Positions 31,979 through 39,896 of a stretch of 64,000 nucleotides of DNA are shown here, piece by piece. A program made the translations under genes and the position numbers. Each line of letters opens with the position of its first letter. Within the stretch, counting starts at the first letter, position 1. The DNA comes from Pseudomonas sp. GV085 (GTDB lineage Bacteria > Pseudomonadota > Gammaproteobacteria > Pseudomonadales > Pseudomonadaceae). Location of the stretch: NCBI RefSeq assembly GCF_003050925.1, contig NZ_QAOV01000008.1:124001-188000 (forward strand), given 5' to 3'. The notes beneath the pieces are model-generated. The model worked only from the letters and a program-made list of their open reading frames with translations. It was not told where the DNA came from and searched no databases.

Positions 31979-33082
31979 ATGAACATGAAAATGCGTTCAC
32001 CACGCTCACGAGCCCCGGGCATGCACCTGGTGTTGATGGTGGTGGCCGGTTTGCTGGCCAGTCAGTTGCTGGTCGCCAGCCAGCCGACGTCGACGCCCGC
32101 ACCTGCTCCTGTATCTACTGCCGAACCCGCTGTCGTTGAAGACAACACCCCGTGGGGTGGCGACTATTTCCCCAACACCCTGCTGACCGACCAGGACGGT
32201 CAACAGATGCGTTTTTTCGATGACATGATCAAAGGCAAGGTGGTGGTGATCAACTTCATCTTCACCTCGTGCAGCGACTCCTGCCCCCTGGAAACCGCGC
32301 GCCTGCGCCAGGTGCAGAAACTGCTGGGGGATCGGGTCGGCAAGGACATCTTCTTCTATTCCATCAGCATCGACCCCTTGAGTGATACGCCCGAGGTGCT
32401 AAAGGCCTATGCACAACGCTTCCAGGTCGGGCCGGGCTGGAAATTCCTCACCGGGGAGTTCGCCGATATCACGGACCTGCGCAAGAAACTGGGGCTATTC
32501 ATCGAAGGCGTCGATAACGGGCGCAACAAGGACCACAACCTGAGCCTGATCATCGGCAACCAGGCAACGGGCCGCTGGATGAAATCCTCGCCGTTCGAAA
32601 ATCCGTGGATTCTGGCCGATCAACTGGCCAATACCCTGCATAACTGGAAACAGCCCAGTGTGGAAGAAAGCTACGTCAACGCACCGCAAATCCGCCCGCC
32701 GAGCAATGGCGAAGAGCTGTTTCGCACCCGCTGCGCGTCTTGCCACAGCCTCGGTCCGCTGGACGGGCAGGGCATCGGCATGCACAGCATCGGCCCGGAC
32801 CTGATCGGCGTGACCCGACAGCGCGATCCGGCCTGGCTCAATCGCTGGATCCGCGAACCGGATCGCATGCTCGCGGAAAAGGACCCGATTGCGATGGAGC
32901 TGTTCGATCGCTACAACAAGATCCCGATGCCCAACTTGCGGCTGGATGAGCATTCCGTCCACTCCATCATCGATTTCCTGCAAGAAGAAACCGACCGTCA
33001 GCATCCGCCAGAGGTCAGTGGTAATGAGGAACCTGAGCATCATCATTCGGTCGCGCAACCCGACATGACCCAGGTGCAATAG
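31979..33082 (+). CDS. SCO1/SenC protein fused to a cytochrome c domain
   Basis: The 367-residue protein starts at ATG 31979, eight bases after GGGAGG. An N-terminal membrane anchor (LVLMVVAGLLASQLLV) is followed by a SCO domain (about 50-215) with the copper/thiol motif CSDSC at 98-102 and the distal KDHNLS histidine near 184. A class I cytochrome c domain then follows with heme motif CASCH at 252-256 and Met ligands possible at IPMPNL. SCO proteins deliver copper or reduce disulphides in oxidases; the fused heme domain suggests electron transfer at the periplasmic face. It lies between the two kinases. Confidence 0.88.
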   Translation: MNMKMRSPRSRAPGMHLVLMVVAGLLASQLLVASQPTSTPAPAPVSTAEPAVVEDNTPWGGDYFPNTLLTDQDGQQMRFFDDMIKGKVVVINFIFTSCSDSCPLETARLRQVQKLLGDRVGKDIFFYSISIDPLSDTPEVLKAYAQRFQVGPGWKFLTGEFADITDLRKKLGLFIEGVDNGRNKDHNLSLIIGNQATGRWMKSSPFENPWILADQLANTLHNWKQPSVEESYVNAPQIRPPSNGEELFRTRCASCHSLGPLDGQGIGMHSIGPDLIGVTRQRDPAWLNRWIREPDRMLAEKDPIAMELFDRYNKIPMPNLRLDEHSVHSIIDFLQEETDRQHPPEVSGNEEPEHHHSVAQPDMTQVQ

Positions 33083-33098
33083 CGTTGAAATAGTTACG

Positions 33099-33115
33099 CG
33101 GGCCAGCCAATTGCT
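33099..33115 (+). promoter_or_regulatory. Weaker sigma-54-like site before the second kinase
   Basis: GCGGGCCAGCCAATTGCT contains GG-N10-GC and ATTGCT, but the -24 half (GGGCCA) deviates from TGGCAC. It lies about 70 bases before the kinase start. Confidence 0.35.
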
Positions 33116-33184
33116 ATCAATGTTACCTACACTGACTCGATACCCGGCTGGAAAGGCTCGATTTCAAAGACTCAGGACACAGCC

Positions 33185-34678
33185 ATGCAGATACTGGAAC
33201 AACAAAAAGTAGCTGCGCCACAGGCCCCGGCAGTACCGCGCAAGGGCTGGCGGCCGCAGTTCAACTTGCTGCGCTGGTTCTCCCTGGCAAGCTTTTTCAT
33301 CATCGCCGTGGTGGCACTGGGGCTGGGTTACATCTCCACGCGCTTTGTGGTCGATGAAAGCATCGAGCGCGATTCGATGCTGACGGCGCAGTTCATTCAA
33401 GCCATTGGCGAGGCCGAAACCCGTCATGCCAGGATTTCGCCGGACAGAACCATCGGCGAAATGCTCGACCCGCGTCTGGACCATGCCGATTCCGACATCA
33501 ACCCCGAAGCCCGGGCCGCCGCGCGCTTTGAGTTTCTCGACCATGTGGAGCATCTGCCGGACATTCTGCTGGCGACGGTGTACGCCCAGGACCGCACCGT
33601 GGTCTGGTCGACGAACTCCGAGTTGATTGGCATACGCATCGAAGACGACGAGGAGCTGGATAAATCCTTCGAAATGAAATCGCCGGTGTCCACCAACTAC
33701 CACGAGATCGATGAGGAGCGCCCCGAGCAGCGCCTGCTGCGCGAACCGCAATACCTGTTCGTCGAGAACTACATTCCGATGTTCAACGCCGACAGAAGCA
33801 AAGTGATTGCCATGGTGGAGATCTACAAGGAACCGGTGGACCTGGTGGAGCGCATCCAGCGTGGCTTCAAGGCGATCTGGCTGGCCACCCTGATCGGCGG
33901 GGCGGTCATTTACCTGGGGCTGTTCTGGATCGTGCGGCGTGCGGCGACTCAGCTGCAGAACCAGCAGAACCAGCTGATCGCCAACGAAACCTTTGTCGCC
34001 TTGGGGGAAATGTCCTCGGCGGTCGCCCACAGCCTGCGCAATCCACTGGCGAACATCCGTTCCAGCGCCGAACTGGCCCAGGAAATCGCCAACCAGACCG
34101 CACAGAAAAACATTGGCGACATCATCAATCAGGTCGACCGCATGTCGCGCTGGGTCCGTGAATTGCTGGTGTCGTTGCGGCCGATGAATGACGACTGTGA
34201 AACGGTCGACCTGGTGCTGGCCCTCGATGACACCTTGAGTGCCTTCGAGTCCCTGATCAAACGTTCGAACGTCGAAGTGCGTTTCTCGCCTGTCAGCGTG
34301 CCACAGGTCGTCAGCCAACAGGTGTTGCTCACGCAGATACTCAATAGCCTTTTTGCCAACGCACTGGAAGCCATGCCCAAGGGGGGCGTATTGACGATCG
34401 AGATCGATTCTTCTGCACCCGGCGACTTGAGAATGACCCTGACCGACACCGGCAAGGGCATATCCAAACAACAGCAACAAATGGTCTTCAAGCCGTTTTT
34501 CACCACCAAGCAAGGCGGTTTGGGCGTGGGTCTGGCCCTGGTCAAGAGAATAATGGAGCGATTTGACGGCTCGGTCGAACTGACAAGTCGGGAACAGGAA
34601 GGAACCCGTGTTTGTCTCAATTTCAAAGTGGCAACGGGAGGAGCATATGGAGCACAGCATTCTGCTGGTCGAGGATGA
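33185..34678 (+). CDS. Membrane sensor histidine kinase, second paralogue (MnxS2-like)
   Basis: The 497-residue protein shares the whole architecture of the kinase at 30147: helix near 28-50, sensor region (FLDHVEHLPDILLATVYAQDRTVVWSTNSELIGIRIEDDEELDKSF), second helix, H box SSAVAHSLRNPLANIRSSAEL, N box LFANALEAMP, G boxes DTGKGI and GGLGVGL. The coiled-coil and H-box regions are almost identical between the two. The 3' end overlaps the response-regulator gene by 32 bases, so the two are translationally linked. Duplicated sensors converging on one regulator suggest heterodimers or two signals. Confidence 0.88.
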   Translation: MQILEQQKVAAPQAPAVPRKGWRPQFNLLRWFSLASFFIIAVVALGLGYISTRFVVDESIERDSMLTAQFIQAIGEAETRHARISPDRTIGEMLDPRLDHADSDINPEARAAARFEFLDHVEHLPDILLATVYAQDRTVVWSTNSELIGIRIEDDEELDKSFEMKSPVSTNYHEIDEERPEQRLLREPQYLFVENYIPMFNADRSKVIAMVEIYKEPVDLVERIQRGFKAIWLATLIGGAVIYLGLFWIVRRAATQLQNQQNQLIANETFVALGEMSSAVAHSLRNPLANIRSSAELAQEIANQTAQKNIGDIINQVDRMSRWVRELLVSLRPMNDDCETVDLVLALDDTLSAFESLIKRSNVEVRFSPVSVPQVVSQQVLLTQILNSLFANALEAMPKGGVLTIEIDSSAPGDLRMTLTDTGKGISKQQQQMVFKPFFTTKQGGLGVGLALVKRIMERFDGSVELTSREQEGTRVCLNFKVATGGAYGAQHSAGRG

Positions 34679-36101
34679 CGAAATTCTCGCCGAGAATATT
34701 CAGAACTATCTGGAGCGCAAGGGCTTCGAGGTGACCGTTTGCCACTCGGCCGAAGATGCACTGGAGCAATTGGGCTCCTTCGCTCCTGACGTGGTACTGA
34801 CCGACAACTCGTTGCCGGGCATGAGTGGTCACGACCTGATCCAGAAGCTGCGCGTCAGCGCGCCGGATCTGAAAGTGATCATGATGACCGGCTACGGCAA
34901 CGTCGAAGACGCCGTGGCGGCGATGAAAGAGGGCGCCTTTCACTACGTCACCAAACCGGTGGCCCTGCCGGAGCTCAAGCAGCTGCTGGACAAGGCCCTG
35001 GCTACCGACCGCATGGAGCGCACGCTGTCGTTTTACCAGGAGCGCGAAGCCCAGAAGTCGGGGTTGCAGGCGCTGATTGGCGAGTCGGCACCGATGATGT
35101 ACCTCAAGAGCACCATCAGCCAGTTGCTCGACGCCGAACGGCGGATGGCCAACAGCGATCTGCCGCCGGTCCTGGTGGAAGGCGAGACCGGCACCGGCAA
35201 GGAACTGGTGGCCCGAGCCTTGCACTTCGACGGCTCGCGCGCCAAAGGCCCGTTCATTGAATTCAACTGCGCTTCGATCCCGTCCAATCTGGTGGAATCG
35301 GAACTGTTCGGCCACGAGAAGGGCGCCTTCACCGACGCCAAGGAGCGTCGCATGGGGCTGGTGGAAGCGGCCGATGGCGGCACGCTGTTCCTCGATGAAA
35401 TCGGTGAAATGGATCTGCTGTTGCAAGCCAAGCTGCTGAAACTGCTGGAAGACCGGACCATTCGCCGGGTCGGCTCGGTGAAGGAGCGCAAGGTCGATCT
35501 ACGGGTGATCAGCGCCACCAACTGTAATCTCGAGCAAATGGTCCAGCAAGGCAAATTCCGCCGCGACCTGTTTTTCCGCCTGCGCATCATTTCGATCAAG
35601 GTGCCGCGCCTGTATGCCCGTGGCAACGATATCCTGCTGCTGGCCCGGCACTTCCTGGGGCTGCATGGCAAACGCTACGGCAAGCCGAACCTGCATTTCA
35701 GCAATCAGGCTGAAGATTTGCTGCTCAACTACAGCTGGCCGGGCAACGTGCGGGAATTGCGCAACATGCTGGAGCAAACCGTGTTGCTGGCGCAAAGCGA
35801 CACCATCGCCGCCCATCAGTTGAACGTCTGCCTGAGCCTGGTGGATGATCCACCGATGTTTCATCCCGAGCCGCAACATTTCAGCGAGCCACGTCCGACC
35901 AACGGTAACGGTAACGGTAACGGTAACGGTAGCGAATCCATGAACCTGCCGGAAGTGGAGCGTGACATGGTGCGCAAGATGCTCGACAAGACCGACTGGA
36001 ACGTCACCAAATCGGCACGCCTGCTGGGTCTTAGCCGGGACATGTTGCGCTACCGGATAGAAAAGCTCGGCCTCGCCCGCCCGGACAAACGCCAGTGCTA
36101 G
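34647..36101 (+). CDS. NtrC-type sigma-54-dependent response regulator (MnxR-like)
   Basis: The 484-residue protein starts at ATG 34647 with GGGAGGA upstream. The receiver domain has the phosphoacceptor D53 (VVLTDNSLPG). The AAA+ domain has Walker A GETGTGKE (~179), Walker B GGTLFLDEIGEM and a sigma-54 contact loop reading GAFTDA at 226-231 instead of GAFTGA. A flexible linker holds five Asn-Gly repeats (419-428, from five AACGGT hexamers). A Fis-like helix-turn-helix ends the protein (NVTKSARLLGLSRDMLRYRIEKLGL). It probably activates the sigma-54-like promoters found within this block. Confidence 0.9.
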   Translation: MEHSILLVEDDEILAENIQNYLERKGFEVTVCHSAEDALEQLGSFAPDVVLTDNSLPGMSGHDLIQKLRVSAPDLKVIMMTGYGNVEDAVAAMKEGAFHYVTKPVALPELKQLLDKALATDRMERTLSFYQEREAQKSGLQALIGESAPMMYLKSTISQLLDAERRMANSDLPPVLVEGETGTGKELVARALHFDGSRAKGPFIEFNCASIPSNLVESELFGHEKGAFTDAKERRMGLVEAADGGTLFLDEIGEMDLLLQAKLLKLLEDRTIRRVGSVKERKVDLRVISATNCNLEQMVQQGKFRRDLFFRLRIISIKVPRLYARGNDILLLARHFLGLHGKRYGKPNLHFSNQAEDLLLNYSWPGNVRELRNMLEQTVLLAQSDTIAAHQLNVCLSLVDDPPMFHPEPQHFSEPRPTNGNGNGNGNGSESMNLPEVERDMVRKMLDKTDWNVTKSARLLGLSRDMLRYRIEKLGLARPDKRQC

Positions 36102-36110
36102 GGGGCGTTC

Positions 36111-36488
36111 TCACTGTAGCACCGGGCCCTGCCTCATGCAGGACAGCACGCAACCGGAGTCCTGGACTTCCTGGTTCACGTAGACGCCATGCTCCGGATC
36201 GTAGGTGCGGACGAACACGCGAACCGTGGCGTCGGCCACCGTCGGCAGGCGCGAGTCGTAAAACACATGCTCGCCTGAAACCGGAGTGAATTCCGCGGGC
36301 GCGGTCGGGATGTACGAACCCGGCGGCACGGTGCTCATGGACGGTGGTACGGGGTGGGCGAAGGGTTGGTCGGCGCCGTAGTAGTTGAATTCACTGCTGT
36401 AGTTGGTGGTGGGCATATCGTCGGCGTGGGCGACAGCGGTCGCGCTCAGGCAGACGGCGAGCAACAGCGTCAGATTGGTTTTGTTCAT
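36111..36488 (-). CDS. Small exported hypothetical protein
   Basis: The 125-residue protein has a signal peptide ending AVAHA and a mature part rich in Pro, Thr and Tyr (NYSSEFNYYGADQPFAHPVPP), with the SGEHVFYDSRL and RVFVRTYDPEHGVYVNQEVQDSGCVLSCMRQ segments. Two cysteines near the C-terminus could form a disulphide. AGGTG precedes the ATG. No family recognised; probably periplasmic. It is convergent with the sigma-54 regulator and separated by nine bases. Confidence 0.7.
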   Translation of the reverse strand: MNKTNLTLLLAVCLSATAVAHADDMPTTNYSSEFNYYGADQPFAHPVPPSMSTVPPGSYIPTAPAEFTPVSGEHVFYDSRLPTVADATVRVFVRTYDPEHGVYVNQEVQDSGCVLSCMRQGPVLQ

Positions 36489-36659
36489 GGCAACACCTGC
36501 GCAATCGGTTTAATCACATGTCCCCAAGGTCATTAACTATAGCTGCCGCCGTGGGCAGCCGTTGGCGTGGTGCGGATTACAAGTTCGCAACACCTGCCAG
36601 GATGAGGTTGAACTAGACTCCGGCCGGTCAAATCGACGACCCGAACCCTGGAGCGTGCA

Positions 36660-37466
36660 ATGGAACTGCCGACAAAAGAACAAGCCATCGCCAGCAACCG
36701 CGAGGCCTGGAATGACTCCGCCCGTCACCACAAAGACTCAAGCGAATGGCAAGCCTTGCTGAAGAACGTGGCCCATGCGGATTTCTCTTGCCTGGATGAC
36801 ACCTTGACCACCTTGCTGACCCAGACAGGTGTCGACGGCAAGGAGGTGGTGCAACTGGGCTGCAACAACGGCCGCGAAAGTCTGTCGCTGTTTGCCCTGG
36901 GCGCGCGCAGCGTGGTGGGCGTCGACCAGTCTGAAGCATTTCTCGAACAGGCACGGGAGCTGGCGTCCCGCTCGCCCCATGCGCCGCAATTCATCGAAGC
37001 GGACATTCACTACTTGCCTGCGCAACTGCAGGAGCGCTTTGACCTGGCGCTGATCACCATCGGCGTCCTGAACTGGATGCCGGACATCGGCGAATTCTTC
37101 CGCCATGTGGCGTGCACGCTGAAGCCGGGTGGGGCGCTGGTGGTGTACGAAACCCACCCGTTCCTGGAAATGTTCGACCCCGAGGCAATCGATCCTTTTC
37201 GCCTGGCCAGCTCATACTTCCGTCGCGAACCGTTCGTGCAGCACGAACCGATCGTCTACGAAGGCAAGGTCGAACAGCCGTCGGCGGCGTCCTACTGGTT
37301 CGTCCACACCCTGGGTGACCTCTTCAGCGCCGCCATTGCGGCAGGGCTGCAGATCCGTCACTTCAAGGAGTACCCGCACTCCAATCGCGAAGAACTCTAT
37401 GACCGCTATCAGCAGCAGGAGGCGCAGTTGCCGTTGTGTTTTACGTGGGTGGTGGTGAAGGGCTGA
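36660..37466 (+). CDS. Class I SAM-dependent methyltransferase
   Basis: The 268-residue protein has SAM motif I VVQLGCNNGRESLSLFALGA (about 63-82) with the acidic VVGVDQSEAFLEQA (motif II) and motif III after FDLALITIGVLNWMPDI, followed by the LKPGGALVVYETHPFLEMF loop. It is cytosolic. The C-terminal insertion (SSYFRREPFVQHEPIVYEG) is shared by an uncharacterised Pseudomonas subfamily. The substrate is unknown. Confidence 0.87.
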   Translation: MELPTKEQAIASNREAWNDSARHHKDSSEWQALLKNVAHADFSCLDDTLTTLLTQTGVDGKEVVQLGCNNGRESLSLFALGARSVVGVDQSEAFLEQARELASRSPHAPQFIEADIHYLPAQLQERFDLALITIGVLNWMPDIGEFFRHVACTLKPGGALVVYETHPFLEMFDPEAIDPFRLASSYFRREPFVQHEPIVYEGKVEQPSAASYWFVHTLGDLFSAAIAAGLQIRHFKEYPHSNREELYDRYQQQEAQLPLCFTWVVVKG

Positions 37467-37490
37467 GTGATGTGTAGCTCGGACTGACGC

Positions 37491-37589
37491 TATCGCGAGC
37501 AGGCTCGCTCCCACATTGATGATGTCATACACAAATCCTGTGTACGACAAAGATTCAGTGTGGGAGCGAGCCTGCTCGCGATGGCGGCG
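37491..37589. repeat. REPIN (GAGCAGGCTCGC family)
   Basis: Inverted arms GCTATCGCGAGCAGGCTCGCTCCCACA and GTGTGGGAGCGAGCCTGCTCGCGATGGC enclose a ~45-base spacer (TTGATGATGTCATAC...). It follows the methyltransferase stop by 24 bases. Confidence 0.92.
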
Positions 37590-37597
37590 ACGCGGTT

Positions 37598-37762
37598 TCA
37601 GGTGGACCCGGTTAGAACTGTATAGGCCTCGGTTATGTAGTCGATAGCTCGAATAATCTCTTCGACATCTCCGTATTCCATTACCTGGGAGAAGTACTCA
37701 GTGATGGCCTCGTTGCTATCGAGTATTGCTGCCATGTCGAAGTCTTTTAATTTCTCTTTCAT
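37598..37762 (-). pseudogene. Truncated addiction-module antidote (HI1420/HigA-like) gene
   Basis: A 54-codon ORF (ATG 37762; GGGAG ten bases upstream) encodes KLKDFDMAAILDSNEAITEYFSQVMEYGDVEEIIRAI, the recognisable N-terminal segment of TIGR02684-type antidotes (DFD.AEYLDSEEAIAEYL). These proteins are normally ~95-100 residues and continue into a helix-turn-helix; here the frame ends TEAYTVLTGST just before that domain, next to the REPIN at 37491-37589. No RelE-like toxin gene lies upstream. The HTH and toxin were lost or never present, so I call it a remnant, though a short functional product is possible. Confidence 0.6.
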
Positions 37763-37877
37763 TGGCTCTGACTCCCGAATCCAGTTCGAAAGTACTCGCA
37801 GATGCTGGTCCAGGGCGAGTCAGGCTGCTCCTTACTTATGTACGCTTTTTCCTAGAAGTATGTGAGACGTTTAACCT

Positions 37878-37901
37878 CATCGCGAGCAGGCTCGCTCCAC
37901 A
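37878..37901. repeat. Solo REP (GAGCAGGCTCGC family)
   Basis: CATCGCGAGCAGGCTCGCTCCAC lies just past the end of the exopolysaccharide operon. Confidence 0.75.
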
Positions 37902-37914
37902 AGCGCGGGGTGAG

Positions 37915-38709
37915 CTATTCCAGAACCGCCCGCGCACGGTGAGGCGCAGCATCGCCCGCAGCGGTATAGGCCACCCTCGGCACACCCGGCAAGCGCTGTT
38001 CCAGCAGTGCACTCAAGGACTCTCCCGGCTCCAGGTAGGCATCGCCGAAGTCGGCGCCGAGCTGGTTCGGGTGGGCGACGATTTCCAGCAGTCCATCGGC
38101 TGGCGGCTCGGCGTTGCGCAGATCCACCGGGGTGCACACGTAGTCGGCGGTGGCGCCGGCCAGGTTGCTCAGGCGACGGTTGAGCAGGTCCTTGAACACG
38201 CGCTTGGGCAAGCTGAGGTTTTGCCCCAGGTTGCGCGCCAGACGCACCGGCACCCCCTGGCGGGCGGCGAAGCGCGCGACGATCTCGCCGATCGGCCAGA
38301 TGTTGTGCACGTGCTGATGGGAGTCCAGGTGGCTGGGGCGCAGGCCGTTGTCCAGGCAGCGCTGCCACTGGGCTTCGAGTTCTTCCAGTACGGCGTGGCG
38401 GTCCCGGCGCCCGAGCCAGAGACGGGTGCGGGACAGGTTGAGATCGAACACACCGGCACCGTCGCAAAACGTCGGGCGTTGCACAATGCTCTGGCTCAAT
38501 GGACGGCCGTAGGTCAGGTTGAAGTGCAGGCCGATGCGGCCTTCGAGCAACGGATGCCGGGCCATGGCACAGGCCGCTTCGAACGCCGGCATGTTGGCCA
38601 TGGCGGTGGCGGAGCTGATGAGCCCGGCCTGGAACGCGCCCAGGATCACCGCGTTTTCACAGGCACTGAGGCCGAAATCGTCAGCGTTGACTATCACTTG
38701 CCGAGGCAT
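37915..38709 (-). CDS. ChbG/HpnK (YdjC) family carbohydrate deacetylase
   Basis: The 264-residue protein starts at ATG 38709 (GGAGGGTAAAC upstream). It has NADDFGLSA, with the catalytic Asp and metal-binding Asp, SHQHVHNIWPI, and a C-terminal HPNQLG. The family removes N- or O-acetyl groups from sugars using a metal ion. It is the last gene of the exopolysaccharide operon and overlaps the preceding gene by 29 bases, so it probably modifies the polymer or its precursors. The last ~20 residues are Arg/Ala-rich. Confidence 0.88.
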   Translation of the reverse strand: MPRQVIVNADDFGLSACENAVILGAFQAGLISSATAMANMPAFEAACAMARHPLLEGRIGLHFNLTYGRPLSQSIVQRPTFCDGAGVFDLNLSRTRLWLGRRDRHAVLEELEAQWQRCLDNGLRPSHLDSHQHVHNIWPIGEIVARFAARQGVPVRLARNLGQNLSLPKRVFKDLLNRRLSNLAGATADYVCTPVDLRNAEPPADGLLEIVAHPNQLGADFGDAYLEPGESLSALLEQRLPGVPRVAYTAAGDAAPHRARAVLE

Positions 38710-39892
38710 GTTTACCCTCCTTGAGGTTTTCCGTAGGCGCAGGCGTTTTGACGACCGGTGTTGCGCCGGGTGTAGGGGTGGCGACTGCGGCCGCCGCGCG
38801 CCGGGCGCGCCATTGCTGCAATCGGGGTTTGAAGCGTTGCCAGACCCGCAAGGCCAGCCCCAGCACCAGACCGCCTGGACGCCAGGAGTAAAAACTCCAG
38901 CGCCAGTGTTCCAGTTGCCCGGTCATGCGTTCGTGCAATTGATGGCTGGAATTATCCAGGCTGACCCGTGACGCATCGATCCACTGCCAGTTGTCTTCCA
39001 GGCCCCAGCGAATCCACTCTTCGAGCAGCACCCGGCCGCTGCCCAGGTCGGCATATTGCGGCAGGAACGCCAGGTTGTAGTCGTACAGTCGGCCCTGTTC
39101 CAGCAAGCCGAGGCGATAGCTGATGCAGCGCCCCTCCAGCTCCAGCACCACCACGCGCACCAGGCCCCGGGCCGCGAGGGCGGTAAAGGCGCGGTCCATC
39201 CACTGGCGATGGCGTGCATCGGAAAAGATCCCGACCCCTTCATCGCCTTTCCAGCTCACCGCTTCGACTTCACTGATGTCCTGCAACAGCGGCCCCATGG
39301 TCAGGGCGTCGGGGGTAATCCGCCGCACCTGGGCCCCGCACGCGGCGATGCGTTTGCGTGCGCGGCGCAGTTTGTAGCGCGGGTCGCCGGAGACTTCCTG
39401 ATGGTCGGCCTCGCTGATCAGGTGCACCGGCACCCGACAACTGAGGCGTTGTTCGGCGGTCGAACTCAGTGCCTGCCACGGTGCCAGGGCCTGCGCCGTG
39501 GAGCCGGCCAGTTCGTTGAGTTGCAGCACGGCATGGGGCAGGTGTTGACGGATCTGCATCAACGCATTGCGCATAGCGTCGTCGTCCAGCCTCGTCAGCA
39601 GCGCGAGGCGGTCGGCGAGGGGATAGCCCAAATGATGCAGGACCCGAAACGGCAAACGCGCAAAGCGTTCCACGGACGCCACCAGCGGCAGGCACAGCGC
39701 CAGTTCGTCACCCTGCCAGCCGAGCAGCACATGCAATTGCTCGCCGGGCTTGAGTGCCAGTTCCGACGCGTATAGCCAGGCCAGTTTGTTGAACGGCGTG
39801 TGGTCCGTTACGCGCTGGCGCAACGCTTCGTAAGCCGCTATCGGAAAGTCGTCGGTGCACAGCGAAGCGCGCCATTCGAATCGTGCAGACAT
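38681..39892 (-). CDS. CelD/BcsL-type GNAT family acyltransferase
   Basis: The 403-residue protein starts at ATG 39892, four bases after the upstream stop. It has the Acetyltransf_6 pattern: TPFNKLAWLYA..., the basic YKLRRARKRIAACGAQVRR, SWKGDEGVGIF, and LGLLEQGRLYDYNLAFLPQYADLGSGRVLLEEWIRWGLE. Members of this family transfer acetyl or amino-acyl groups to polysaccharide sugars. A C-terminal disordered tail (PTPGATPVVKTPAPTEN) follows an amphipathic region. Cytoplasmic or membrane-associated, within the EPS operon. Confidence 0.82.
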   Translation of the reverse strand: MSARFEWRASLCTDDFPIAAYEALRQRVTDHTPFNKLAWLYASELALKPGEQLHVLLGWQGDELALCLPLVASVERFARLPFRVLHHLGYPLADRLALLTRLDDDAMRNALMQIRQHLPHAVLQLNELAGSTAQALAPWQALSSTAEQRLSCRVPVHLISEADHQEVSGDPRYKLRRARKRIAACGAQVRRITPDALTMGPLLQDISEVEAVSWKGDEGVGIFSDARHRQWMDRAFTALAARGLVRVVVLELEGRCISYRLGLLEQGRLYDYNLAFLPQYADLGSGRVLLEEWIRWGLEDNWQWIDASRVSLDNSSHQLHERMTGQLEHWRWSFYSWRPGGLVLGLALRVWQRFKPRLQQWRARRAAAAVATPTPGATPVVKTPAPTENLKEGKHASASDSQR

Positions 39893-39896
39893 AAGG

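Noticed and set aside
35901..35930. AACGGT repeats as a regulatory tract
   Set aside because: They lie in the middle of an open frame and encode an Asn-Gly linker between the domains of the regulator.
30147..36101. A complete manganese-oxidation locus
   Set aside because: No multicopper oxidase or peroxidase-type Mn oxidase gene is in the window. Only the regulatory genes resemble the Mnx system.
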